Shown here: one piece after another, positions 27,317 to 37,926 of the stretch
How the letters are laid out: each line of letters starts with the position of its first letter
Numbering within the stretch: the first letter of the stretch is position 1
Assembly: GCF_030704535.1 (NCBI RefSeq)
Contig: NC_081809.1
Coordinates: forward strand, 79,501-143,500
Length of the DNA stretch: 64,000 nt
DNA from: Vitis vinifera
Lineage: Eukaryota; Streptophyta; Magnoliopsida; Vitales; Vitaceae
Direction of reading: 5' to 3'
The notes under the pieces: model-generated
Database searches by the model: none
The model's input: only the letters and a program-made list of their open reading frames with translations
Told to the model about the DNA's origin: nothing
Translations under genes and position numbers: made by a program

Positions 27317-30300
27317 TATGCGCAGGGAAGTGTAGTTATGTTTATCAGAAAATATTGCAAGGTAAATTTGGACTGATAATTTGTAAAGTGCTCTATCCTA
27401 TCAAAGTCATTGTAAAATTTGATCACAATTTTTCCGTTGTCAGTAATTTGGGCAGATTGTATTCCGAGTTATTATTTTTTTGGGGAGATTTTATCAACCA
27501 AATACCATGATATTGGAGTATAAGATCTCCTCTGTTCTATCATATTTCAAAAAGGTTTGGATTTTTGCGTTCTCTAGGAACAGCTTCTGAGGGTTTCTTT
27601 TCCTAAATTTTGGTTGACAAGATATGGGATGTAGGAAGCGGAAGGCTAAAGCTCACGTTAACAGGACACATTGAACAAATACGAGGTTAGTTTATTGTCA
27701 TAATTTCTATTGGCTTTATTTCTGCTGGCTAATCATATACAGTGTTTACTTTGCAGGCCTTGCTGTTAGCAACAAACATACATATATGTTCTCAGCTGGT
27801 GATGACAAACAAGTTAAATGCTGGGACCTTGAACAGAATAAGGTTAGAACCTTTTTTAAACTCACCGCTGAATCCTGTACTACAAGTGACTAAATTCATA
27901 TGCTATATATTTTTCTTTGTTCAGGTTATTCGGTCTTATCATGGTCATCTGAGTGGGGTTTATTGTTTGGCACTTCATCCCACAATTGACATTTTGCTTA
28001 CTGGGGGACGTGATTCTGTCTGCCGGGTATGAAGTTCATCAGTACGGATATAAATGGTTTTTTGCAATATTGTTGCTAATGCAGTATTTCAAGCTCTTTG
28101 TTAGAGGGTGCATTTAGTTGAAATTTGGAATGGAAAGATGATGCACATGTCAATGCAACATTGTTTGTCAGGTCTGGGATATCCGCAGCAAGATGCAAAT
28201 TCATGCACTGTCTGGACATGATAATACAGTTTGCTCAGTTTTTACCCGACCTACGGTATGTGGATCCTTCTGCAGTGGGAAGATATGATGGTTATAACCT
28301 GCTTGGGCAGAAATTTATGTTTTGTTCCTTCTATTATCCTATTTTTCCTCTGTGTGGTGTATATCTACTAAATCCATATTATCTTGTTGTAGTGTTTATT
28401 GATATCCTTATTGATTGATTGATTTTTCATTGTTTATCGTATCAAAACAAAATTTATAACCTAATTCAACTATGCTAAGGTAACTCTTGCCTGATCAAAA
28501 AGGGTTTTTAGCAAAAACTACTATAGTATAGTGGTTTTAGGTGTCGTCCATTGGGATGGATTATTTCCGATAATTAAGGCTTGAATGGGGGAAAAAAAAT
28601 AATTGTGATAAAGTGAAATTGAATTGAGAATTTATAATGAACGATCAAAATAACAATGATTTCAAATTGAGAAGAACAATAACATGTAAAACAAGATAAA
28701 ATTAATAATGAAAAGAAATTCTCGGAGTTAGAATTTTCTAGAAAACAATCTCTATGATGAATAGATGTTGAGATTTATTTTTCATTAAGTTAGATTGAAA
28801 ATCTAAATTCTCATCTAAACCGATTTTCGATTTAGCCTTAAGTCTAGATGTAATTTCTCTTCAAATTAGGTTATTTAATCCAAAAGATCAATTTAAACCA
28901 TATATTCAATTCATCTTTAATTATCTTCTAATGATTTATATAATACGACTATTCAATCTCATCAAATCTAGCTTTAAGAATTTAATGAATCTACTTAGTT
29001 TGCATTATAGTAGTAATTCAAGACAACTTGAAGAGAAAAATCCCCAAAATCCAAGTCATCAATCAATTGGATCAAATTACCTTGGCAATTAAAGCTCATT
29101 TCTCTAATTCACCATAGATCTTACTTCTAGATCCTCCTTCCTGCGAGAAAGATGAGATTTAGCCACTCATGCTTGGAGATTTGGTCTCACAAGGCATGTT
29201 TGGCTAGTGAGAAAATGAAAGAAAATAGAGAATTCTATTGAGAGAGTTTCTAGAAAATTCTACAATCAAAAGTGTTCAAAAAGTTTTTACATGAGAGATT
29301 TAGGTTTCTATGTATAGGCCAAGGTCAAGTGGAGACTTGGCAACCTTTGGTTGGCCTTTTAGAACCCTTCCGGATTCACAAATCTAGAGTTTAGCATCAA
29401 AATCATCATTTAGCATGGGCGTGTGAAATTCAGTTGAGTAGCAGCAGCAGCAAGGAGCTTTCTGGACGATTTCACATTAACATGCGGAATTTCGCATGTT
29501 AATGTGAAATCACTTCAAACATCCTTCTTGGACTGCGACAGAAATTTCCTTGTTTGGTCCAATTCGCATAGTCATACGAAATTTTCACATGATTATGTGA
29601 ACTTGCAATATATGGTTTTTGAGCTCATCTTCAATTCAATTAATCTCTTTTGTCACTCAATGCATCAAAATCACACCTTGAAAATGACTCCAAACCTCAT
29701 AAAAATCGTTAGTAACTCTTGCAAGGGCAACAACATATTAATTGGGTATTTTAGACATAATTACTACTTAAAGATGTTAACTACATGACAATTGTTGTTT
29801 ATAATATGTTCTTTTTGAGTAGTAATCACTTATTGATATAAGTTAGGAACCTGTGAATTTTATGGTGTTATAATTTTCTGCTAAAATTTGGTCTTTTGTG
29901 TGTGCTGGGCTTACGACTTCTCACCAAACAAAAACTGTCCTTGGTATTCATGAAACTTGTTGAGTGTTAGTAAAAAATTTTGCCCACTAAAAGGATACAG
30001 ATTTAAGGTCTGACATGGAAATATCCAAAAGAAAGGAGCATCATTTATTTAATAATGGAAACTGCCACAAGCACTGATGTCCAACATGGACCTTAGGTTC
30101 TAAAATGATATGGGGAAAATGTAGGATGTTATAGGATTCTATTCCTCTTATGTAGCTTATGCACAAAGATACATTGTAAGCATAGAATCCCTTTTATTAT
30201 GATTTAACTTAACCATGGTCTGTATGCTTCCAGGATCCACAAGTTGTAACTGGCTCCCACGACACAACCATTAAGTTCTGGGACCTTAGATATGGTAATT

Positions 30301-33300
30301 TTTATTTTTGGGATTGATTTGGTTTATGTTAGGTTGTTTTTTTTCAGTCCTTCCAGTTTTGGCATATGATTGCTCCTGTCTTGCAGGAAAGACGATGGCA
30401 ACTCTCACACACCATAAGAAATCTGTGAGGGCAATGGCACTGCATCCTAAAGAGTATGCCCTTGTACATGATCATTTGTTCATTGTGTGAAATAACGGGG
30501 CTAGGGTTGATTGTGACATTGTATCTCAAGTTTTGTTTTCCTTTTTCATCCTTGAAAGTTAATGTCATCGTTCTTTTCTTTTTTCCAGGCATACTTTTGC
30601 ATCTGCATCAGCTGACAACATAAAGAAATTTAATCTTCCGAAAGGGGAATTTTTGCACAACATGCTGTGAGTTTTCCAACAAACTCTATGTTTGTATATT
30701 TCCAATTACCAAAACTAGATATACAATTGCTCTTTTGTGATTTGAATATATGCATAATGATTTAGAATATTCACTGGACAGAACAGCAATGTGTGCATCC
30801 AAATTTGTTCTCCTCCATTGAGAAGTTTTCCAATTTATTGAATTCTTGACTATCAGACAACTTCACCAAGGAGTAAAGAACCTATATTTTGTAGCATATA
30901 TATTTATTGAATCCTTGCCTATTGTTTTCAGTTTTTACCTGATGGTAGTATCTCCATTCTGTATCACACTGTTTGTGAAGATCATATATTAATATTTTCA
31001 TTTGAATGTTAGAGGGTAATCAAGTCAGTATTTTTTATTTTAATTTATATTTTTAGATAGGCAAACAACAATTATATTAACAGCGCCTAACAAGAGGGTA
31101 CACAAAAGGATACACGGTGCATATAAAGAGGAGAGAAACAAAAAGCAAGTCCTTGTTTAGAGCTCAGTTAGTTAATGAAGTCCACCTTAGACATTGAAAA
31201 ATCTCTTATGTACACTTTAATCCACTTAAAAAAAAAATTATACATAACGGATTTTTTATTTTGATTCCCTTAACTTTGAGGAAGAATGTCATTTGGCATC
31301 TATAGAGGTTGATGATGATGAATATAATAAAGTCATTGTACGCACGATTTTTTCATGAAAAAAACTTGTGGCCAAATTAAAAATTATTTCAGGAATATGG
31401 TACAATTTTTAGTTGGTCCTCTAGTTCTTCTATTAAGAAACTAGACTTGGGCATTGACTCGGTTTGAACCTTGGCATCTATTGGGCCGGGCTTGGACCTT
31501 GGCATAGCTCATGTTCATTGAGGGCATGAACGCTTGATCTCTTATTGAAGACTCCTTTGAATCTTGAAAGGCTTTTAAGAACTTTATTAGTCTTCAAAGC
31601 AAGCTTTCTCTAACTCTTTTCAAGTGCAGAAGTCTTCTTGTGTTTGTGATTTTGAAAAATAAGGAGGAGGTATTTATAGGTGTTAAAGACATACATATTT
31701 GGAAAACCTTATTCATTTTAAAGTTAATATTTAGGTAGATTTTAAAACATATTTGGATAGTTTTAACTCTTAAAATATTATTTTTAATTAAAAATTAATA
31801 TTTAGGAAACCTAGCAAAACATATTTGGATACTTTTGAATTTATTTTTAATGAGAATTGATGTATACCTTTTCACTTATTAAATTCCCTATTTTATTTAT
31901 TGTGATAATTATATCTTAATTACCGAAATTCTTATTTCTTATTTAATTTGAAGGTAACTTGTCTTCCTTTTGTGTGGGATCATGTGACAAGTGTCACAAT
32001 TTGATTTGATAGAATTATAGCCAAGTGACAATTTTATTCTGTTACATGTATTATTGTATATTTTTTTTATGACATGTGGCTATCAATAAGTGGTTAAATT
32101 TTTTTGTCTTTTGGCCTTTTTGAAGGCGGGTGTATAGGTATTGTATACTTAGAGTCGCTATTTTAGTGTCTCTTTTTTAATGAAATTTATTTACTTATCA
32201 AAAAAAAATAAGTGGTTAAATTTTTTTATCAGTCTACAGTCATGCACAAAAATATGGAGGCAATTTATGGCTCATCAAGTGGTTAGCATAGTATCCCTAT
32301 TAGCAATGAAGTATTAATTCATCACCTTATTCTCTGATTTTTCCTTTTATCATGTTGTTTTAGGTTTGAGTTCTTGCAATCTGCAGTAGAATTTAGGAAT
32401 CACTTTTTTTTTTTTTTCTATAATTCTGAGGAATGAGAGATGTTAAATAAATACAGAGCCGGGTTCTTGTCAACAATTGAGGTACATGTATGGAAGATGG
32501 AATACTTATTGCAGCCAATTTAGTTTGTTATAGATTAGTTATACTGGTCCATATTTGGTATAGAAGAAATTATAAAATGTGGTAGTCATGGAGTTGTTTG
32601 AAAATAGGGTGTTTTAGGATTTCAATTGATGACTTCGTTTTTATCTTAGTAATGACTCTTTTCCATGCTTCTGTGATTATCAAATGTTTATGTCGAACAA
32701 CCAACATATTCAATTTGCATGGGATGTCCAAGGACCCTGACATTTTTTATTTTTTATTTCAATTTTATAGATTATCTTCATTTGTTATTGTGAGTTTGAG
32801 TTTGATGCTATTAATCTTATAAGAGGGTTGGTATTCTTTTGAGCAGGTCCCAGCAGAAAACCATCATAAATGCTATGGCTGTCAATGAAGAAGGTGTGAT
32901 GGCTACAGCAGGTGTGACACATTAAACTTTTTCTGATAAATTTCGTTTGAGATTATTAGCTGGGAGTTTTTGTCTATATTTACTGAAAGCTGATGGCATT
33001 AAGCCATTTTGAATTAGTATTCCATATAAAACAAAGTTGAAACAGCATCTTTAAAAAAATATCTAAACCTGTGTTTTTGGGTTACTAAAGGCGACAATGG
33101 GAGTATGTGGTTCTGGGATTGGAAGAGTGGTCACAATTTTCAGCAAGCCCAAACAATTGTACAGCCTGGTATGTATCTAATGCTCTTGGTTATTGCTGTT
33201 TGTAGAAAGGAGAAAATGATCAAATATTGATCTATACTTTTGTTTCAGGCTCACTGGATAGTGAAGCTGGCATCTATGCTCTATCCTATGACTTAACTGG

Positions 33301-33421
33301 TTCGAGGTTGGTCACTTGTGAAGCAGACAAGACTATTAAAATGTGGAAAGAAGATGAAAATGCCACCCCAGAAACTCATCCTCTAAATTTCAAGCCACCT
33401 AAAGATATTAGGCGGTTCTAG
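11287..33421 (+). CDS. PRL1: PRL1, WD40 subunit of the spliceosome-associated NTC/MAC complex
   Basis: Seventeen exons: 11287-11420, 11537-11561, 11847-11961, 12576-12657, 13319-13381, 13976-14060, 27037-27129, 27622-27685, 27757-27842, 27925-28026, 28172-28255, 30234-30294, 30387-30453, 30589-30666, 32847-32911, 33091-33168, 33249-33421. They sum to 1455 nt, or 484 aa, close to the Arabidopsis protein (about 486 aa as remembered). All joins restore frame. Residues 1-168 (exons 1-6) are the divergent N-terminus including [17 protein letters not shown]. From residue 169 seven WD repeats run to the conserved tail [14 protein letters not shown]. Two blades end in WDxR (WDIRSK, WDLRYG), the motif used for DDB1 binding. 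Known of the family: nuclear subunit of the PRP19/MAC complex, acting in splicing, miRNA biogenesis, immunity and sugar/hormone responses, and a possible CUL4-DDB1 receptor. Intron 6 is about 13 kb, filled with nested LINEs, yet its splice sites (AGG|GTAAGA, CTGTAG|GTC) look normal and the coding sequence is undamaged. Confidence 0.98.
12804..12979. mobile_element. hAT-type MITE in PRL1 intron 4
   Basis: A 176-bp element has 14-bp inverted ends CACTGGTGGAGCCA and TGGCTCCGCCAGTG (13 of 14 pair). It is flanked by CATAGGGT on the left and CATAGGGG on the right, an 8-bp target duplication with one mismatch. The 8-bp duplication and the terminal sequence point to a non-autonomous hAT element. It holds a G-rich GGGGGTGGGGGGGCAGT core and no coding capacity. 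Confidence 0.7.
13146..13301. repeat. 78-bp tandem duplication just before PRL1 exon 5
   Basis: Two direct copies (about 13146-13223 and 13224-13301) differ at only a few positions. Each contains AATTTTTTGTGTGTCATTTC, then ACCTTTGCTATTGGACTGCA and CTCATGGATA. The second copy ends right before the T-rich tract and acceptor of exon 5. The high identity suggests a recent duplication. Confidence 0.9.
14545..14562. repeat. Left target-site duplication of the outer LINE
   Basis: ATGAACTGTTCTTTGACA lies directly left of the LINE 5' end and recurs exactly at 27000-27017 after its A-rich tail. An 18-bp perfect duplication is typical of LINE target-primed insertion. The first A of the right copy could also belong to the tail. 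Confidence 0.93.
14722..17006 (+). pseudogene. Outer LINE ORF1 (DUF4283-like nucleic-acid-binding protein), broken
   Basis: Open pieces at 14722-15381 and 15738-17006 are separated by an in-frame TAG and further lesions near 15545-15735. The first piece has a DUF4283-like sequence ([20 protein letters not shown]) paralogous to residues in the inner LINE's ORF1. Between the pieces [11 protein letters not shown] and RIGDYCGGF are readable, the conserved end of that domain. The C-terminal piece is charged and low in complexity, with Gly/Pro/Ser-rich linkers. By family this protein binds the element RNA as a chaperone or packaging protein. Confidence 0.8.
17905..17922. repeat. Left target-site duplication of the inner LINE
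   Basis: GGCTTTAAAACCTTTGTT here recurs exactly at 24067-24084. Joining the outer LINE across one copy restores a continuous frame ([18 protein letters not shown]). The last Ts overlap the inner LINE's poly(T) end, so the true duplication is 16-18 bp. Confidence 0.94.
18186..21694 (-). pseudogene. Inner LINE ORF2 (endonuclease, reverse transcriptase, zf-RVT), few lesions
   Basis: The start is at 21694 ([13 protein letters not shown]), 100 nt after ORF1. The endonuclease region ([25 protein letters not shown]) has two in-frame TAGs, at 21608-21610 and 21326-21328. The reverse transcriptase is open for 709 codons (21208-19079) with [33 protein letters not shown] and FADDT (19610-19624). At 19176-19198 a C-run followed by an A-run shifts the frame; the C-terminal part continues at 19379-18696. 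One more TAG precedes the zf-RVT domain ([18 protein letters not shown]), which ends at 18186. Confidence 0.9.
21794..24025 (-). pseudogene. Inner LINE ORF1, DUF4283-like, one in-frame stop
   Basis: The frame is open from an ATG at 24025 to 21794 except for one TAG at 23138-23140, where the family usually has Trp (LPLSL-stop-VPSILRR). The N-terminal half has the DUF4283-like sequence ([41 protein letters not shown]). The C-terminal half is a long Ser/Gly/Pro/Glu-rich linker ending in a region ([11 protein letters not shown]) also found in the outer copy. Expected role: nucleic-acid-binding partner of ORF2. Confidence 0.85.
27286..27314. repeat. (GA)n microsatellite in PRL1 intron 7
   Basis: A pure GA run of about 14 units lies between exons 7 and 8. 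Simple repeat, likely polymorphic. Confidence 0.95.
28500..29790. other. Repeat-like AT-rich insert in PRL1 intron 11, unclassified
   Basis: Intron 11 is about 2 kb, and this part looks unlike the flanking intron. It starts with a stretch (ACTATAGTATAGTGGTTTTA, GTCGTCCATTGGGATGGAT) that reads like a recurrent plant repeat. It contains several small palindromes, the largest at 29468-29511. No coding frame, poly(A) tail, terminal repeat or target duplication was found, so the class is unknown. Confidence 0.4.
29468..29511. repeat. 44-bp perfect inverted repeat in PRL1 intron 11
   Basis: The arms GATTTCACATTAACATGCG (29468-29486) and CGCATGTTAATGTGAAATC (29493-29511) pair along all 19 bases around the 6-base loop GAATTT. 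In the pre-mRNA this forms a strong hairpin. Nearby words (TTCGCATAGTCATACGAAA; TTCACATGATTATGTGAA) are weaker versions of the same pattern. Confidence 0.95.
31050..31260 (-). mobile_element. LINE 3'-end fragment, antisense, in PRL1 intron 14
   Basis: On the minus strand this stretch ends in GTTTGCCTATCTAAAAA and contains TGTATCCTTTTGTGTACCC, close to the 3' end of the inner LINE (GTTTGCTTATCAAAAAAA, CTTGTATACACCCTGTATAC). It is a 5'-truncated copy of the same LINE group. No clear target duplication was found. Confidence 0.55.
32085..32105. repeat. Left target-site duplication of a tiny LINE stump
   Basis: A 21-bp stretch (AATAAGTGGTTAAA followed by seven Ts) recurs exactly at 32207-32227. 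The right copy follows an A-run. The two copies bracket the 101-bp insert described separately. Confidence 0.92.
32106..32206 (+). mobile_element. 101-bp severely 5'-truncated LINE in PRL1 intron 14
   Basis: Only the 3' end of a LINE is present: GAGTCGCTATTTTAGTGTCT, then TTATTTACTTATCAAAAAA. It closely resembles the outer LINE's 3' end (GAGTCGCTTCTTTAGTGCCT, TTTTCTTACTGATAAAAA). The perfect 21-bp flanking duplication makes this a clear case of aborted reverse transcription. Confidence 0.88.
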
Positions 33422-34040
33422 TGGTCATGCTTATGTCCTTTTGGTTGGTGCCGTCTTTAGAAAATTCTAAGTAATTTCTTTCCAGTGTTTTCTTTAATTG
33501 GCTTGGCTGACAAATATGCCAGCAATTTAGTGGCTTATGTGTACCTGAGGAGAGTCTTACCCAGTTTTAAAGTTGGGTTGTCAAAGTTCTGTTGTAATTT
33601 GGAAACTTGATTTCAAACCAGCTGTAGTCACTAGCTCAGAACAGAGAAGAAAGGAGATGATGGAGGACTAACGGATTTGCTTTTCTTTTTCCTTGAGAAA
33701 TCATGGATCAACACACTCACCTTTGATTCTAAGGTAATATTTGCTAGTCTTCTTCCAACAATCGCCCTAAAATTCATGGTCATTGCCCTGCATGTTCCCT
33801 TCGGTAGGCAGACATCATTAACACAATCCATGAAATTTGTAGGGACACCACTGTAAATTTAAATTGTTTTTAATGTAAATCCCAAGTCCGTAATCTTTAT
33901 AACCTCAATCAAAGCATAGTCATCCATTTTAATGGGGCTTGCTCTGTTCATATTTTGACTTCAAATTATTTGGGCCCAGATGACTTTGAGAATCACAAGT
34001 TTTGTGATGGGGAGTGCTGGACAGAATTTCATTCTAAAAC
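33422..34040. other. PRL1 3' UTR and flank
   Basis: Non-coding sequence after the PRL1 stop codon, about 600 bp. It has no repeat structure that could be recognised. The transcript end was not located. Confidence 0.5.
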
Positions 34041-34695
34041 TTAACGAGTTTGGTAGAATTAGAGTAGGAAATTCCCCCTATGCATTGAAAGTGCAGGGTG
34101 AAGTGACTTCCCCCTCTGGGGATCTTGGACGGTTATCAAAGTGAAGTTTTTCACCTGGGAAGCTTTTTGGGGATAGATCTTAATTACGGACCAACTCAAG
34201 AGAAGATGATGGGTTTTGGTAGGTTTTTTTTTTTTATGTGCAGAGATGCAGATGAATTAGTAGACCATCTTAGAGTTATGATACTTCATCTTCTCCTCTC
34301 TTTTTTTGGGCATCTCATGGGTTTTCTTTTTTCCTGTTAAGGATGTGTTAACCGATTGGATGGTAGTTTTGTGGGTAAAAAAAGAAAGGGAAGTTTGGAA
34401 AATAACTCCTTTTTGCCTTTAATGAACAATATGAAAGGAACAAGATTGGAATTTTTTTGAAGGGGAGCAATATATTATCCAAGCTCTTAAGAAATCCCTT
34501 ATTATTAATCTACATATATGGTCTGGAGGATTTCTTCTTGGTGACAGTCAGATGGTTCTATGTTCTTTGGAGAAGGGTTGTAGTTATTATAACTGGGTTT
34601 TTTTTTTGTTTTTTGGTTTTCTTACTTGTATTTTTTGACATTAGTTTATATATATATATACTCTCATTAGCCTATAAAGACAAAAAATAAATAAA
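34040..34695 (+). mobile_element. LINE C-terminal fragment (zf-RVT region), decayed
   Basis: Short frames resemble the LINE zinc-finger end: VKFFTWEAFWG after about 34140, then FFFMCRDADELVDHL (34230-34275), GHLMGFLF and FVGKKRKGSLE. The order matches the zf-RVT domain of the LINEs in PRL1, but the Cys/His positions and the frame are partly lost. It ends near an A/T-rich tail against the left end of the MULE relic. Confidence 0.6.
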
Positions 34696-34970
34696 TAAAA
34701 TAAAGGGTTACTTGGTTAAATGGGTCAAAATAACCCTAATATTTGCAAATCTAACCCATCGATTAAAAAACAAAAAAAAAATTGTTGATTGAGACAAAAA
34801 TGCCCTTCCTTTTATTTCCCTCTTACCACTTATAATTTCTCATCTTTTGCTTAATTTAACCTTTTATAGAATGGCTCCTCATCTTTTCCTTAAGAAATCG
34901 CAAAAAAAATTCTCATCATCTTCTTCTACTTCATTCTCTTCTTTTGGTGCACAGAACGGAAAACTCATAT

Positions 34971-35146
34971 TCTCTCTTGCTTCATTTACAAATGACTCCT
35001 CATCTTTCTTCTTTTATTTCATTCTCTTCCTTTAATGCACATAACGAAAAACTCATCTTCTCTCCTGCTTCATTTACAAATGACTCCTCATCTTTCTTCT
35101 TTTATTTCATTCTCTTCCTTTAATGCACAGAACGAAAAACACATCT
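34971..35146. repeat. 88-bp tandem duplication inside the MULE relic
   Basis: Two nearly identical copies (from 34971 and from 35059) share CTTCATTTACAAATGACTCC, TCATCTTTCTTCTTTTATTT and CTTTAATGCACA. A diverged partial third copy lies just before, at about 34886-34970. Subterminal tandem repeats are common in MULEs. Confidence 0.9.
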
Positions 35147-35396
35147 TTCCTTTAGAAGCCCTAGAAAATTTATTGTCCATCCTCTTATCCCCTGTTTCAT
35201 TCCCAAACCCTAGAAAAATTATCTCATCTCATTTTATCCTCTCGTCTATCATCTTATCCCCTCATCTCTTTGTCAAGTTATCTCATATTGTATCTTAAAG
35301 CACGATGAAAAAAATGAATTAATTGAAGAGTGATAAGAGAAAAAGGTTAAAAATGGTGGTGAAAAAGCAAAAATCCCAATTGCGAACAGAAAAAAC

Positions 35397-35544
35397 AAAA
35401 ATTCTAACTGTGAACTTAACTGTGGTTAAGTTATTTGTTAATGCAACTTAACCACTGTTAAGTTTAGGTGAAAATTCTGATTATGAACTTAATTGTGATT
35501 AAGTTCTTTATTAATGCAACTCAACAATAATTAAGTTTATGTTA
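35397..35544. repeat. 74-bp tandem duplication with inner palindromes, inside the MULE relic
   Basis: Two diverged copies begin with AAAATTCT and contain GAACTTAAnTGTGnTTAAGTT, then TAATGCAACT. Within each copy, CTTAACTGTGGTTAAG-like words form small hairpins. Confidence 0.8.
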
Positions 35545-35781
35545 ATATAATGATTGTCAACTTAACCAATTAATTTGTATGATAAAACTAAAACATAACT
35601 TAAAATTTCAATCCATCATTCAAAAAAATTGCTTTAAGCATATACATCACAAATTCCTTCATGACCTTATACAAAAAAAATAAAAAAATAAAAATGTAAA
35701 TACATAATTAAATCATCCCAAAAAACAAATTCTATGGTAACATTATTAAAGTGAGTGATGAATTGGTTCTAAGAAGAATTC

Positions 35782-36021
35782 TTAGATGCTGATATTGCTC
35801 TCAACAATATTGACACAACTATGTTCATCTCTAGGATGTAATGGGATTGGTCGTTTACATGTTTTTCGATTATATTTATAATCATTATATCTACCACAAC
35901 ATCGTGCGCGCTTAACCTCTCTACTTGAACAAATTCTCTCATTTCTTGGTCTTCCTATTGGTTGTCGACTTTTTGGTGGTAGCACAACTCTACAACGGAT
36001 GTCTTTCAGAATGTGATACAC
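35782..36021 (-). pseudogene. MULE transposase C-terminal remnant (zinc-knuckle tail)
   Basis: A 79-codon open frame contains VLPPKSRQPIGRPRNERI followed by a Cys/His-type knuckle (ARCCGRYNDYKYNRKTCKRP). The PPK-x-R-x2-GRP-x3-R stretch and the basic C-x2-C-like knuckle are typical of the C-terminal end of plant MuDR-type transposases. No catalytic domain or SWIM region remains upstream in frame. It shows what kind of element this was and its direction. Confidence 0.7.
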
Positions 36022-37014
36022 AACTCAATTGGATCTAGTTGAAGAATGCAATACACAATCCTCATTAATTCATGATATGATATATTCTTCTTCATTGTAA
36101 TGTCTTTATCTTCACTTCCTTTAAATGGTATGTGTTATTATCTTGTATCCAATTCCCTTTATACAAAAGCATTATTCTTACTTCATCAATGACCGCAAAA
36201 ATAAAATTTTCAAACTATCATATTAAGTATGAAATAGTATAACATATGATATACTTTTATTAGGTTTCAACTATAGACTATGTAATAAATCTTAAAACAT
36301 ATATTTATATGTTTATTAAATAACTCACTACATAATAATATGTCAACAATTCAATCTCAATTTTCAATACAGTTCTATAAAAATGGACTTTTGCTTTGAA
36401 TACCAACACATAAACTTAACTTATGTTAAGTTAAACCTAACAAATAGTAAAATTTATTGTTCAATGCAACAATGCAACACTTCCCATAAATCAAAGAACC
36501 AAATGAACAATATATAACTACAATGAGTATTAATCATAGAAGCAATACTAAAACCATAATAATTTTTCACGCATGTGATTTATTGCTTACCATCATTTCC
36601 CCTTGCCATATGGATAAATCTTTTTAACTTCTTTTCAACGAACTTTTCACTTTTTCGTAACTAATAATGGAGTCTCTGTTTTATACATATACAGGTGAAG
36701 TGATATTTTGAATTTTTAGGAAACAAAAAGAAATAAAATGAAAATATAAAAAATAAATTGTTGGTTGCTTAAATTTTTCTTTTTTTCATTTTTCTGTGAC
36801 AAAGAATGAAAAATAAATGAAACAATGGTGAGAACTTAGGTTTGTTCTTTGCAAGAAAACAAAGAAAACAAACAAGTAGTGACCAAATAAAAAAAATAAA
36901 AACCTAATCTATTATAAAAATAGAGGGAAGGAGAAGTTATGTAATAAGGAAAAATGAGGGGTATTTTTGTCTCCATCGGTCAACTTTTATGCTTTTTCAG
37001 GGGTGGGTTATATT

Positions 37015-37886
37015 GAGCTTTGACCCAAAATAGTGTGTTTTAAAAAAAAATTCCAAAAAATAAAGTTGTTTTCAAAATAATGCCCAATCTAATGTGTCTG
37101 TGCCACATAAGCTGCCACGTCATAAAACCGTAGTTGGTGACTACGGTTTTATTTTTATAAAGTGGTTAGAAACCGTAGTTACCAACCACGGTTTTAACTT
37201 TAAGTTTAAAGCCGTAGTTGGTGACTACGGCTTTAACTTTTTTTTAAAATGGTCAAAGCCGTAGTCACCAACTGTGGTTTTAACTTTATATATATTTATA
37301 TATAACTTTAATTTTTTTAATAAAAATATTATATTATTTTGATTTTAAATATACTTATTTCATTATTTTAAAAATAATAATATATGAAATTAAATAATTG
37401 ATATTTTTAATTTGATATAAAAATATATTTTTAAATTTTATTAAAACGCACTATATTTAATATAAATATAATTAATTAATTAAAATAAAATATAATAAAT
37501 TATATTTATTTAAAATAAATAAATTATAAATGCCTATTTAGAAAAATAAAAAAATAATATAAATTATTATATTAATTAATAATTTTTTATATATTATATA
37601 TAAGTGGTATATAATACCTCACACACACACACATAAGTTTAATTTAAGTTTAAAATTTATCACATTTTTATTTAAATATATAAATAAATTTTATTAAAAC
37701 AATTGACACTATATTTAATATAAATATAATTATTTAATTAAAATTAAATATAAATAAAATATAATAAATTATGTTTACTTAAAATAAATAAATTATAAAT
37801 GCCTATTTGGAGAAAAAAATAATATAAATTATTATATTAATTAATAATTTTTTTATATATTATATGTAAGTAGTATATAATATCAG

Positions 37887-37926
<40 letters not shown>

